A stretch of DNA of 64,000 nucleotides from the NCBI GenBank assembly GCA_000467715.1, contig AJFK01000089.1:1-64000 (forward strand), written 5' to 3'. Each line of letters begins with the position of its first letter. The stretch's first letter is position 1. Of this stretch, positions 21,835-32,054 are shown piece by piece. This DNA is from Hysterium pulicare CBS 123377. Lineage: Eukaryota; Ascomycota; Dothideomycetes; Hysteriales; Hysteriaceae. Both the position numbers and the translations under genes were made by a program. The notes under the pieces were generated by a model that saw nothing but the letters and a program-made list of their open reading frames with translations, was not told the origin of the DNA and did no database searches.

Positions 21835-21843
21835 TTTATATAC
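21835..21843 (-). promoter_or_regulatory. TATA box, minus strand
   Basis: GTATATAAA on the minus strand, followed by CCCCCGTACTCTTCC-type pyrimidine-rich leader and an ATG at 21787. Confidence 0.4.
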
Positions 21844-22324
21844 ACTTTGAGGATCGAGGAGAATAGCGGTGCATTAGGTAAGGCTCCGCACGGTGACTTA
21901 GCATAATCTATAAAGTCTACTTCTCTGAAGTAGTTTTGCTCTTTTTCTCCTCACACTCCTTGGCTGGGCTTGAAAGTTCATCGAAACCGGTAATGATTAT
22001 GATCAATGTCTGGAAGTCGAGATTGGTCGTCAAAGTATCACCATCCTCGGCGCCACTTGGGTATGTTCTGGGTGTCCCGAGCAGGAGAGGTGGAATTCTG
22101 TGAATCGTTGGAAATTTGGGAGGAACTTTAGTTCGAGGAGGTGATAGTGTTCATTATCATGAATCGGTAATTTCAACTTTCACTCTCGCGAATCCCTCGT
22201 TGCTATAGTACTTCGTTTTCTACTTTCTTTTCGTCTACTTCCCAACTAGCAAGCCAAGAGTCTCAAAATGCATGAAAAACCTAGTAGGAGAGTTGGGGTA
22301 ATTAAAGCTCATCTCCAAGATGTT

Positions 22325-22474
22325 TTAATCTTCATCAGCAAATACTTCTCCAGCCGACGTCCACAATCCATCTTTCCTTTCAACCCAGCATTTTCCGGAA
22401 CCAGGCTCCCACAGCCATTTCTGCATTACTTCGCTCTGTCTTAAAACGAGCAGAGCGCAGCGCACGCGGAACAT
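22325..22474 (-). CDS. Possible micro-gene, Trp-rich, 49 residues
   Basis: A 49-codon frame from ATG 22474 begins MFRVRCALLVL and ends with a Trp-rich, balanced-charge sequence (KWLWEPGSGKCW, then DGLWTSAGEVF). It lies about 160 bases below a TATA box at 22634-22640. An alternative start at 22560 (MATGSYGGSITF) could join the same final exon through a splice to TGCAG at 22421, which also stays in frame. The composition looks protein-like, but no family was recognised and the exon structure is uncertain. Confidence 0.3.
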   Translation of the reverse strand: MFRVRCALLVLRQSEVMQKWLWEPGSGKCWVERKDGLWTSAGEVFADED

Positions 22475-22633
22475 ATTTGTTCTACAATTTTCCTACTGAT
22501 ATCTCACACATCGACATGACAGGTGAATGTGATTGAACCACCATAGCTTCCTGTTGCCATGGAGGGTATTCACGCCAGGAAGTAAGAGAGAATGAGTGTG
22601 AAGTAGAAGAAATTAGAAGGCGAGAAGAGGAGG

Positions 22634-22640
22634 CTTTATA
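22634..22640 (-). promoter_or_regulatory. TATA box, minus strand
   Basis: TATAAAG on the minus strand followed by a long C/T-rich leader (CCTCCTCTTCTCGCC and on) to an ATG at 22560. Confidence 0.4.
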
Positions 22641-22765
22641 GACTTCCGAGATTGTCTAGTTTGAAGAGTGAGTACGTCAGCCATCTCCCCATGCAGGACT
22701 TTCATAGCGGTGAGTAACCTACACGTGGATGTGGACACCCCCCGGAAGCCCGCTCAGAATATTTT

Positions 22766-22773
22766 CTATAAAG
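22766..22773 (+). promoter_or_regulatory. TATA box, plus strand
   Basis: CTATAAAG followed by a C-rich leader; the first downstream ATG (22854) opens only about 21 codons (MFRCWASRRYKKLL). It is divergent to the minus-strand TATA box 130 bases away. Confidence 0.3.
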
Positions 22774-23281
22774 CCATCACCTCCCCCTCCCTTTCGACAC
22801 CACACCCATAAACGAGTTCTTCGAGGGCTCGAAAAGCAGTGAAAGGTGGCGTTATGTTTCGGTGTTGGGCATCCCGGCGCTATAAGAAGTTATTGTTTGG
22901 TAATATGGGCCCAGCATGATAATTCCAAGCGGGCAATCAATGCGTCTGTGGTTGTCCTTGGAACCATAGAGTATGGTCCAACCCGACTATGTTCTGGATC
23001 TGTGCTATCACACCACTTCGAAGAGTATTATGGGATTGGGGGTGGGGGAGTCGGGGGTTACAGTTGAGGAAAGATGATGGAGTAGTGAAGCGGAGATGCT
23101 AACGGAGGAGAGAGATTGACGATGATCGTTAATAGTGATGGTTGGGGATGAAGAACGGCGGATATAAAGACATTGATGAAACGCAGTGTAGAACAATTGT
23201 TGAATCGTGAAGCCATGATTCCCTGATCAAGGATATTGTGTTTGATATAGCCCATTATCACTGTTTGCTGCTGATGTTTGC

Positions 23282-23473
23282 TCATAGGACTAGAGTATTC
23301 CGAATAAGACCCAACCTCACATACAGCGACCCCGACGCCAGCAGCACCACATACGATCTAATTGAGAACAGTATGGTTCCCACTCCAGCCATAGTGTCGA
23401 AACCTGGCTGATTAAGGAGCACCCACCCATCAGTCTTCGTCCATGTCTGTTTTGGTTCCGGCTCTGGCTCCAT
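23282..23473 (-). CDS. Possible small membrane protein, 63 residues
   Basis: The preferred start is ATG 23473, giving MEPEPEPKQTWTKTDGWVLL followed by one long hydrophobic stretch from about residue 29 (MAGVGTILFSIRSYVVLLAS) to near the C-terminus. A longer frame runs up to an ATG at 23635 (117 codons), but the TATA box at 23557-23566 lies inside it, which favours the short form. An acidic N-terminus plus a C-terminal helix suggests a tail-anchored or single-pass protein. No family recognised. Confidence 0.35.
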   Translation of the reverse strand: MEPEPEPKQTWTKTDGWVLLNQPGFDTMAGVGTILFSIRSYVVLLASGSLYVRLGLIRNTLVL

Positions 23474-23556
23474 GAGTCCATAGCACACCCCCAGTTGGCC
23501 GCGAAGCCAAAAGTGATGTGAGGTGAAAAGCAAGGCACGGAGGGCGTCGAGAGAGG

Positions 23557-23566
23557 GTTTTATATC
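23557..23566 (-). promoter_or_regulatory. TATA box, minus strand
   Basis: GATATAAAAC on the minus strand, followed by CCTCTCTCGACGCCC-type leader and ATG 23473 about 85 bases on. A CACGTG-type element lies about 45 bases upstream. Confidence 0.4.
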
Positions 23567-24061
23567 GCTATCGAACGAGCAAGTCGAGATCCAGAGAAAG
23601 CGATGAACGGCACGTGAGGAGTATGAAGGAGGCATGACATTAGCAATGATATCTTTCTGGCATATAAAATCCCTTCGACATCAACCTAGAGCTTCTCTTG
23701 CCCCACAATGAATTCGAAGAATTCCCTTGAGCGCCAGTTCCAATCCCGTCAACACAGATTTCGATGAGTTGCGCTCGGAGGAGTCCCTGTACACTTCAAA
23801 TATGACAACGACTACATTCAATATCTGAGAGGAGAAGTGCGGTGGTAAACAGCTCGGGAACCATCAAACTTCTCCTGCTGCTGCTATGGTGGGTGTGGAT
23901 AATTTCCTTGACAAGGATCCTATACACCATCCACTACTGGTATAGATGAAGGTATTCATCACGACGCACTCCTGAGACTATCCATTATCACTTCCAGCCA
24001 CATCATCAGATTCAAAACCCGAGCCACCAGTATCCTTCTCATCTCGCTCATTGATTGAGTG

Positions 24062-24286
24062 CTAGCACAGAGTCCGAACAGTCCCCATGCAATTCTTGAA
24101 TTCGCTTATTTTGGAAGCCCGACATGTTTTGCAGTCTTCGGTGATGGTGCAGCAGACATGCTCGTATAGTTGTATCTGGTTTTGGTCGATTTTCCTCAGC
24201 CATGGGTCGGCGTATATGAGTCCTGTGGAGCAGCGCAAGCCGGCATCGATGCGTTGTTCCATTCCTATTGCCCAATCCATGGCCAT
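24062..24286 (-). CDS. Possible micro-gene, Cys-containing, 74 residues
   Basis: From ATG 24286 the frame reads MAMDWAIGMEQRIDAGLRC and contains five Cys in HVCCTITEDCKTCRA, ending NCMGTVRTLC. It lies about 80 bases below a TATA box at 24363-24372. A second ATG a few bases upstream opens another frame of 80 codons, so the reading frame is chosen on amino-acid composition only. There is no hydrophobic signal peptide, so a secreted Cys-rich peptide is unlikely unless a first exon is missing. Unknown function. Confidence 0.3.
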   Translation of the reverse strand: MAMDWAIGMEQRIDAGLRCSTGLIYADPWLRKIDQNQIQLYEHVCCTITEDCKTCRASKISEFKNCMGTVRTLC

Positions 24287-24362
24287 CCATGTTTCGGCTT
24301 TATGGAGGACATGTCGAGGCAGGAAGGTGGTGGAAAAAGGAGAGGATGGAGAAGTCGAGTAG

Positions 24363-24374
24363 GTTTTTATATTA
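24363..24374 (-). promoter_or_regulatory. TATA box, minus strand
   Basis: TAATATAAAAAC on the minus strand, followed by a C/T-rich leader into the 24062-24286 frame. CACGTG occurs about 35 bases upstream. Confidence 0.4.
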
Positions 24375-24817
24375 TTCCGAGGTCTCGTTGAAAGGAGTAG
24401 GAGTGCACGTGCCGATACGTGAGAGTGGTACACCGCCACAGGACTGGTATGTCGTGGCTTATGAGTCGATACGTTGCTTAGACATGGATCCGTTGTGTTC
24501 TATCCCGTGCCGAGTCAGGTACCCGTCCGCCCGTTTGTGATCTTGCCCAACTCCTAATTTCCTTCGTCTCGGAGAATCTTCAATTGGCGCGAAATTCTTG
24601 ATCCTTCTTTCCCTCCTTGCAATTACATTCACACTTCCGATACCGCGCCAAGCCCCCATACCCGCCCTACACTATCACCGCACAAAAACCCCATCAAAAC
24701 AAGCCATCTGCCCATCTACCCATCCTTCTTAGCTCCCAAGCATATCCTGACTCCCCCCACCCAGCATACCCAACCAAGAAACTAAATTTCGGCCTAAGAT
24801 CCCCAGGCCGCGTCACC

Positions 24818-24991
24818 TCACCCCCCTTCCATGTTCAACGTGCCGACGCCCTCGCAGACATGGCAGACGATAGTCCCGCTAGTGCATTCGGCGCAGGTGA
24901 CTTTTTCTTTGTTGATGAGTTGCCAGCCGGCGCCGTTGCAGGCGTCGCATTTTACGGTGCCGCTGCCGTGGCAGTTTTGGCATTGTTGCAT
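24818..24991 (-). CDS. DnaJ-type zinc-finger microprotein, 57 residues
   Basis: A complete single-exon gene from ATG 24991 to TGA 24818-24820. The product is almost nothing but a DnaJ Cys-rich zinc domain: CQNCHGSG (residues 4-11), CDACNGAG (15-22), CAECTSG (33-39) and CHVCEGVG (43-50). The four CxxC units, two with full CxxCxGxG, are arranged as in DnaJ type-I chaperones and would bind two zinc ions. There is no J domain and no substrate-binding domain. Stand-alone proteins of this kind act in thiol/redox chemistry or protein folding in other systems; the role here is inferred only. The TATA box at 25161-25169 and a long C/T-rich leader support the start. Confidence 0.8.
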   Translation of the reverse strand: MQQCQNCHGSGTVKCDACNGAGWQLINKEKVTCAECTSGTIVCHVCEGVGTLNMEGG

Positions 24992-25160
24992 GGTTTTTTG
25001 GTGGAGGACGGGGAGGGGGTTCTGGATGTGAGGAGGAGATGAGGGGAGGGAGAATTGGTTCGGAGAGGGTTGATACTGTTGAAAGGAGGTGTGGATAAGA
25101 GTAGGAGGGATAAAAGTATAGAATATGTAAAGGTAGGCGCAGTGAACCGGTCAACGGGAT

Positions 25161-25169
25161 TTATATATC
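25161..25169 (-). promoter_or_regulatory. TATA box of the zinc-finger microprotein gene
   Basis: GATATATAA on the minus strand, about 170 bases before ATG 24991, with a strongly C/T-rich leader between. Confidence 0.5.
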
Positions 25170-25473
25170 CCCAGGCTTGATAAGGCAGATTTGAGAAACC
25201 AAACGAGAAACGCTCACCCGAGGCAAATGAAAAAAAGGCGAAACGATCCTCCAATGAAAATAAGACCCGAAGTATCGTACGATGGGATGTGAGATTTCAG
25301 ATACTAGAATACCGAAACTCTGGTTTTCGCGTTGCACTTAATATATATATCAACACCTCTCTCCGTACCTTGAAAAAGTCCGCGCACGCCAACCAAACCC
25401 AATTCAATCCATCACAGAGATAATATCACAATATGCAATAGGAAAGCGAGCACGCATGCATGCATAGCAAAAC

Positions 25474-25750
25474 CTACCAGGCTAACAACCCCACGCCCAA
25501 AAAGACGCCCCGGAACCATCTCCTCCGCTTCCTCCAAATCCCGCTCGGGATGCCGTCAGCTTTCTCTCGTAGGGTATCAATCACAGGCCGAGGTCTGCAA
25601 GACTGCAATCCGCAATATGAAACACATGGGAGTCCAACGGTATCGGCACGCGGGCGTGGGACTGGTTAGGAACAGAGTTCCGGGGTAATTGCTCGGTTTA
25701 GGCAATAGCACACGTGGCAGGCTATCTAGCGAACCTTCTGCGATATCCAT
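25474..25750 (-). CDS. Small tail-anchored-type protein, 73 residues, two exons
   Basis: Exons 25650-25750 and 25474-25594 with a 55-nt intron (GTGCCG...TTGCAG); the 222 nt stay in frame. The start CATCATGGAT has a good context. The product starts MDIAEGSLDSLPRVLLPKP, runs through a Pro-rich middle (TSPTPAPRP), then VIDTLREKADGIPSG, a dense basic stretch (WRKRRRWFR) and a short hydrophobic end (GVFLGVGLLAW). This layout suggests a C-terminal membrane anchor with a cytosolic N-terminus. No family recognised by name. The join is supported because both unspliced frames hit stops, while the spliced one gives a coherent protein. Confidence 0.6.
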
Positions 25751-25948
25751 GATGGTGGGTAGGGCTGAGAGGTGGTTGGACGGATTACGGGGTGCTTGTT
25801 TGCTGGAATATGCGCGCTTTACGTGGGTTTTCGTTTGCCTTGTTTAAGGCGGTTCGTGATTTATCTTGGTGTGCTGTTGATCGATGGAAGGGGACTTCCC
25901 TGATCTGGTTTTCGCTGCATGTCTACACGTGATGTACATTGATGAGAT

Positions 25949-25957
25949 CTATATAGA
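25949..25957 (-). promoter_or_regulatory. TATA-like box, minus strand
   Basis: CTATATAGA-type sequence on the minus strand about 200 bases before ATG 25750. It sits just past the 3' end of the LDH-like gene on the same strand. Confidence 0.35.
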
Positions 25958-26033
25958 AGAGGTCATTCGGGCGTCTGCGATAGCGATGGTTAATATAATT
26001 ATAATATAAGAAGGTATGATGTCAACGTAGCCT

Positions 26034-27709
26034 TTATAGCTTCGCCTTGGCCTTTGCCCATAAACTTGGCCGTTCAAGTCCGGCAGGCCCGTCGTAGATA
26101 TCACGCTCCACTGCGCGGATATTGATCTAGGCAAGCATTAGTATCCCTCAAAGAGGTTCGGAATAGACAGGTGACTCACGTGTTGCATGCCTAGTTCCTC
26201 CACCTTCTCCACGCCAAGCAGACGCATACAAGTTTCCGTTTCGGCTTTAAGGACTGTAGAGTCGTCAGCTTCCCGATCAAAACACCTGTATGACTGATTA
26301 CTTAGGCTTACTTTCCAAGACTCTCGCAACACCTTCTTTGCCGCCAGCGCCCAGGCCAAACAACGCCGGCCTTCCAATGCCGACACCCTTTGCCCCCAAA
26401 CACAACGCTTTCACGACATCCGTTCCTCTTTTGATACCACCATCGACCCAGACTTCGATCCTATCAAATACCTCTGGACAGTACTTCCGAATCTCCAGCA
26501 ATGTGTGTACAGCAGGAGGGGCTGTGTCCAGAGCCCGGCCGCCATGGTTTGATAGGATAATTCCCTTGACCTGAGGTGCATGCAAGCTTGCTAGATAGGC
26601 ATCTTCGTGCGTCTGTATACCCTTCAACACAACTGGTAGATCCGTATGCTTTGCCAACCAAGGTAACGTAGTCTTCCACGTCAGGTCTGCTGCAGTACCT
26701 GCAAAAAGACTCTGTCCGATGCCACCAGCCTTTCGTGCTGGCGTCTTTGCATCTGTGCTTGTCTGAGATGTTGAATCCCCCCCTTGAACTGCTGAACGCA
26801 CGGGAAGAGTCGATCCGATACTCTTACTCCTCTCATCGTCTTCTCTCTTGCCAGGTACGGGAGCGTCTAGCGTTAGGCAAATGAACTTAACGGAGGGTAA
26901 TTTCTTGATTTTCGCAAGCTGTCCTTCGCTCTTTGTCCGCTCGTTCTGAACATACAATTGCCACCCAAATACCTGTCCGTCCTTTGCATCTGCTACAATC
27001 TGTTCTGGCGTCATAGAAGCGTTGTTCGAGATGACCTGCATTGCCCCATAAGCAGCACACGCTTGCGCTATTCCCCATTCGCCATCTGGATGTGCCAGGC
27101 GAGCCATTGCAGCAGGAGAAACAAAGAAGGGTACACTAACGCGGTGGCCGAGAAAAATGGTCGAGGTATCGCAGGCTACACAATCGACGAAAATGCGCGG
27201 TCGAAGGAGAATTTGACGATATACGGTGTTGTTGAGAGTCTTGGAATGGAGATCATCGCCGGCAGAGTAGTAGTATGCCCATGCTTTACGACTTATCTGC
27301 TTGGTGGCGACCTCTTCGATTTCGTCGAGATTGAGTATTGACTCCAGATCTGGCGGGCCCTCCGCGGCGGGTTCTTCTGAAGCGGGAGACTTTTCGGTTT
27401 GAGGGAGTGTATCAGGATTGATTGTACCCAGTTTGGCCTCTGGCTTGAGAGACTCTTCAAGTGTGCCTGGAGGATGTATTGGGTCGTATTCTTCTGTGGC
27501 ATCGGTACCGGCTAGTTGGAGTATGATTTTAGAGCCTCCGGGATGTTCTGAGATGAAGTCTGTGACGTCGTAGACATTGCCATATAATATAACCCAGCAG
27601 CTTTCCGCAGTGTTGTGCTTTGCCACTGTTGAGCATTGTCAATGGCTTCTTTCCTTGAATTCGACATAGCAAAGGCCTTACCTTCAGCGTAATCAAATAC
27701 CTTCGCCAT
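26034..27709 (-). CDS. Flavocytochrome b2-type FMN-dependent 2-hydroxyacid (L-lactate) dehydrogenase
   Basis: Oxidises an L-2-hydroxyacid, most likely lactate, using FMN and passing electrons to a cytochrome b5-like heme domain. Exons 27682-27709, 26312-27625, 26180-26253 and 26034-26126 give 502 residues; introns are 53-58 nt. The cytochrome b5 domain (about residues 5-80) has both axial His, SEHPGG (His37) and DPIHPPG (His60). The FMN domain shows YYSAGDD, the [14 protein letters not shown] strand, LPVVLKG (Lys), SNHGGRALD (catalytic His) and the [12 protein letters not shown] and [10 protein letters not shown] phosphate loops. The C-terminus ends [19 protein letters not shown]. Yeast Cyb2 carries a long mitochondrial presequence; here translation starts directly at the heme domain, so a cytosolic location is plausible. 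Substrate is inferred. Confidence 0.92.
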
Positions 27710-28173
27710 CCTGGGTCTTCAATGTGGGTCGCTCCAGCTCACCTAATTACCGAGGAATTACTAGCAATGTTTATACTCTACAAATATGTAACCCAAAGGA
27801 GCAATTGAGATATAGCAAAGGCCTTGAGATGCGAAGAGGAGTCAAGCAGAAGCTACAGTAGATATAAAAGTTATACTTTTTCACTGCAAAAGCCGGCCCG
27901 TCATGATACATGCGGAGGGATCTTCGGACCTAATTCCGCCGAGGTCAAAAGTCAAACGCCGATCAAGCAGCTCGGGCCGGTTTTCTCTTTTCGATAGACC
28001 CGGGGATACTTGGGTTATTCACTATTCTTCACACGAATTGAAACATGGATCAAATTTAAATTCAAAGGCTTCTGTGTTTGGGTATATTTTGCGCTAAGCA
28101 ATTAATCCTTCCCCAAGACAAATATCAACATTAACCTAAGAAAGACATCAAATGGACAGTTCCCCAGTGAAAT
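27710..28173. other. Intergenic region
   Basis: Promoter of the dehydrogenase and 3' flank of FAR11. No gene or element recognised. Confidence 0.4.
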
Positions 28174-31100
28174 TCACCACCCTTCGCCCTGCATATCCCA
28201 TCCCTGCTGCTCCAATTGACCTTCCTCGATGCCTTCATCTCCCCAATCCATCTTCTCCAGTTCTCTTCTAAAGAAATCCTGCTCTTCCTCCAGGACCCCA
28301 CTTCGTGCGCCCATGCCCTCAGGGTATCTCTTCAAATTATGCCAATGCGTCAATGCTCTAAGCGCTTGTTCTAATGGAACACTCTCGTCGACTTCGGCGT
28401 CCACATCACTACCAGCGAGCCAGTCATCCCGTAGCTCGGGCCTGCAATGCAAATAGACGGCTGTGATGACGCGCATGTTGGATTGCCTCCATTTCCGGCC
28501 GCAGTATGGTACTTGGTTCTTGAAGAGCTTTAGCGTGTAGAGACGAAGTTCTGGCTGCGGCACTTTGAGGCTTTTCCGAAGAAATTGCGAGGATTTATAA
28601 GAGACGAGCATTAAGTTGCGATGTGCTTTATGCTTGCATATTTTCTGCATGATACGCAAGTAATTGATGCTGCTGAAAAAAGCTCGCCATGAAAAATTGG
28701 TGATGGGTTCGGAGGGAAGTTCACTGGTTGGAAACCCAAGCTCGTCCACTTCAGGCGGTGGGATATGAGGTTGTTGAGGTAGAGTCGATGCTTCTGGTTC
28801 ACGTTCAGGGTTTGCAAGCTCTTCGCGACGCATCCTTATCGGAGGCGGAGCGGCGTCGTCAGAGTCGGATTCCGGATCAGCCTTGTTCTCCTCTGCCGGT
28901 TCTTCAACACCAAGCCGAGAATGCGCACGGCAGAAGTAAAAGAAACTGTGAAATGTCAGTACCGACTATGCAAGGGGAGATAATCGAAAAGAGCCCTTAC
29001 TTGAGATCTTCTCGCTCACACTTGAAGTTAACTACCCTCTCAATCTCTTGAAGCTGCAACAGTTTTAATATTAAGGGTACATAGCTCGAATCGACAAGGA
29101 GTTGTGTCAGATACTCGTATTTGAGGATATCTATGGCATTGGGTTAGAGATGCTACACATACTAGTCCAAATTAAAGACCTACGTGACACCTTAAACCAT
29201 TTAAGAAGCAGTATCAGGACACCAGATACAGCTTTATCCATAATTTCTTGAGTTCGCATCGAATCAAGCTCTTCATTCGAGGAAGCATAGTCGCTGACAT
29301 TCACGCCATTGCTATCTGGCTTAGCTGATCCATTCCCGTTTTGGTTCTCTTGGAACTGGAATCCGCTTTGCAAGCCATTTTGCCCATTCGCCTGAGTGAC
29401 TAGGGCGGTTACATGAGATAGAATGGCTTTGATCAAGACTATGACGACAGATTGTAGGTTAGGCAGGACACTTCGCTATTGTTCACATCAGTCATGATTT
29501 ATGCAGTTGGTGCGAGTAACTTACATAACAGTCTTCTACTAATTGAAGCCGCTCTTCGATGCTACCGGCTGGTGCAGGCTCTTTCTTCGTATCGACTTCT
29601 TTGGGTTCTAACGAGAAAGTCTCGATGTCGGGATTTGCATCTGCGCCAGCCCATCCTCGTTCATATTTCATGAATTGCACTCGCTCTTCCCACAGTTGTT
29701 TCATGGCCCGCGGTGCTCTCATGCGTTTGGAGAACAGATCAGCTGCCTCCAATATAGATGCAGGAATGTCCGAACCCTCCCACTTCCGTCCAACAAGCAA
29801 GTCTTGTAGATCGGTAGAACCTTTTCCGCCAAGATTGTTGCTAGATTCGTCGAGGGGAGGGTATAAGAAAGGAAATAGCTGGTTGGTCTGGTAATTTTGC
29901 TTCTTCCCTCCCTTGCCTCCTGGCCCTGCCGGCGACGGAGGAGGTGATGGTGCTGGTGTTGCAATATGTACAGGTTGTTGGAATATAGATGTGCTGTTGC
30001 CATTCAAATTTGCTAGACCCGATCCGAAGACATGGGAGCCTGCCACTCTGCTGGGGTGATTTTTCAGAGGGGGGAGAATGGAGTTATTCTCCGGTTCGAG
30101 GGGGAACAGAGGTGGTGGAGGATTGTATGCGGGATATTTCGAGCTGATCTCTTGTCGAAATAAATGGTAATCTAATGGAGAAGCGGTGATGAGCGGCTGA
30201 CCGCGTGCATCCGCTTCGTCAAGAGTTTGATCTCTGAAAGAGTCTTTTGCTTTGTCCACTTCGGGGAGACCTCCGAAAGAGATTAAGATAGTCTTCCACA
30301 GTAGTAGACAGATTTTGCTGAGCGGCAGGCTGATAGATTCGTCCCAACGTAGTTTGGATATCAAGTCGATTAATAGCAGAAGAAGATTGGGTTCAAGATT
30401 CAGGATTGCTTTCCGAATACTCAGACTGCGATTATCCCTCTCTTCAATGCGAGCAACTTCAAGGAACATGTAAACGGACGTCATGGTGCACCACACTTCT
30501 CGCCTCTCTGCCTCTTTGCTGTCCCGCGCCACTTCCTGTCCACTGATATCGATTCCACATGCTCTCAAACATGAGGTTCGTAAAGCGTCCGCAATAATTT
30601 GGAGACCGCCACAGTCTAGAACCATCTGAACGTTTCTGTTGATCCAATGAATTTGAACAGCAGATTTCTCATAGGGTTTCGGAGGCAAGTTAGTCGTCGA
30701 ATCTAGATTTCGTTCCAATTCAGCATTCTCGGCCGTTTGTGTAGCAGTAAGACCAGCAGTCTCATGCCAGCACCCAAGGAGGATATATGATATTGTCTCA
30801 AGCTTCCTAAGCCTCGCTGCTGGGTCAACCTGTTCGACACCAGCCAGCAAAGATTGAATAAATTCCTTCCGCTGCTCGGCACTCGTCTTAGCCCAATCTG
30901 TCCCTCCTTCTTCATAAGTCGCCCCATTCGTCAAGCTATGTGTTGTTCCCCATTCGTGCTCGAAAGACGAATATGCTTTAAGAATCATTGCCTGCTCCTC
31001 TACACCATACGAAACCCATTCCTCTAGTTCGTCTTCAAAGGATGAAGCATCTTCGTATGTGAATGAGTATGGAGTAGGTTCAACTCTAGGCATATTGTCC

Positions 31101-31453
31101 ACTAATCTTCTCAGTTGCATGAGCGAAAGTGAGTCTGTCGGGTGACCGGGGTCTAGAGGAGGAGCAGGCGGAGCAGGCGGAGGAAGGTGAAGAGGCGCGG
31201 GTGTTGGAACCGAATTATCTCGTCGAAAGCCTGGTCTTGCAGGCAAGGGGATATTAATGCCATCTTGCCGTGGTGGAAGCTGGGCAGGTTCATCAAGAAG
31301 GCCTTGCTGCTCGGCGGTATCAAGAGGCGGGTTGAGGTCTTCTTGGGCAGGTTCCGATCGTAAGATGGGTGTTTGTGGATCTGGAAGCATCAATTCGGCC
31401 TCATCTATGGCAGCTGGCACCTGCGGTGTATCTGGGAGATGGTTGGACTCCAT
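28174..31453 (-). CDS. FAR11: STRIPAK subunit FAR11/HAM-2 (striatin-interacting protein)
   Basis: Scaffold of the STRIPAK phosphatase-kinase complex, needed for hyphal fusion and development in filamentous fungi and for pheromone arrest in yeast. Exons 29525-31453, 29184-29475, 29001-29130 and 28174-28945 make 1040 residues; introns are 49, 53 and 55 nt. After a Pro-rich N-terminus (about 130 residues) comes the N1221 domain, with LEEWVSYGVEEQAMILKAY, SYILLGCWHETAG and MVLDCGGLQIIADAL. The second half has the DUF3402 core: FPFLYPPLDES, AADLFSKRMRAPRAMKQLWE, and near the end INYLRIMQKICKHKAHRN, LMLVSYKSSQFLRKSL and VPYCGRKWRQSNMRVI. Length and order match the fungal family. Other STRIPAK genes are not in this window. 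Confidence 0.93.
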
Positions 31454-31799
31454 GCCGGCATCCGCCGAATCCTCGAAAGCGGTGGGACGAGTATAGGGGA
31501 CTTTATCGTGGTGGCCACCATGGTCGGTGTGAAACTAAGCTTGATTCATTGCTGCTGAGGCGGAGTCTCAATTCGGCATGATTTTCGAGTCTGTGAATAT
31601 GCCCTAGATTTCTGAATGGGAGGGGTGGAGATTGTAGGTGGTCCAGGCTTTGCCAAGAGTGAAGGTCGATTTTGAATACGCCGCACGAGGGTCACAAGTT
31701 TCCAATAATTATAGGGCGAAGGGAGAACGCATTAAATGATCTATTTGTACTGTTGCCGCAATCCGCCAATGCAAAGATGAGTGATAAGGACGGAGCACA
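31454..31799. other. FAR11 upstream region
   Basis: Presumed FAR11 promoter and leader. Nothing distinctive seen. Confidence 0.35.
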
Positions 31800-32010
31800 A
31801 CCGGTGTCATTATTGCTTGTACCGTGCAACTTCTTGGCTGTATAAGTCTGGAAATGACTGGTTCTAAATACTAATTTCTAAATAACCTCAAGGATAGAAA
31901 CTGGATTTTATGCCGTTCCTAGAGTCTAAATCAGCTTTACATCCTAGTAGAAAAGAAGGTGATAGGCGTAGACCTATCCTTTGAAAACGACGAGTTATGA
32001 CCACCCCTGT
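31800..32010 (-). repeat. Degenerate copy of a dispersed repeat (copy C)
   Basis: Read on the minus strand, 31980 down to 31803 aligns by eye with the two copies at 61.1-61.6 kb: a start AGGATAGG, CACCTTCTTTTC, then GAGGTTATTTA, and a shared end AATAATGACACC. Compared with those copies it carries many C-to-T type changes (for example CCACCAG against CTACTAG), as expected from repeat-induced point mutation or simple decay. No coding capacity. Family not identified. Confidence 0.55.
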
Positions 32011-32054
32011 GGAGTTCTTCCTTACAACGCCTTCCTTTGCATATCAATTGATAA

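Noticed and set aside
26060-26090. T-arm-like CCGTTCAAGTCCGGC on the plus strand
   Set aside because: It lies inside the last coding exon of the dehydrogenase and has no D arm.
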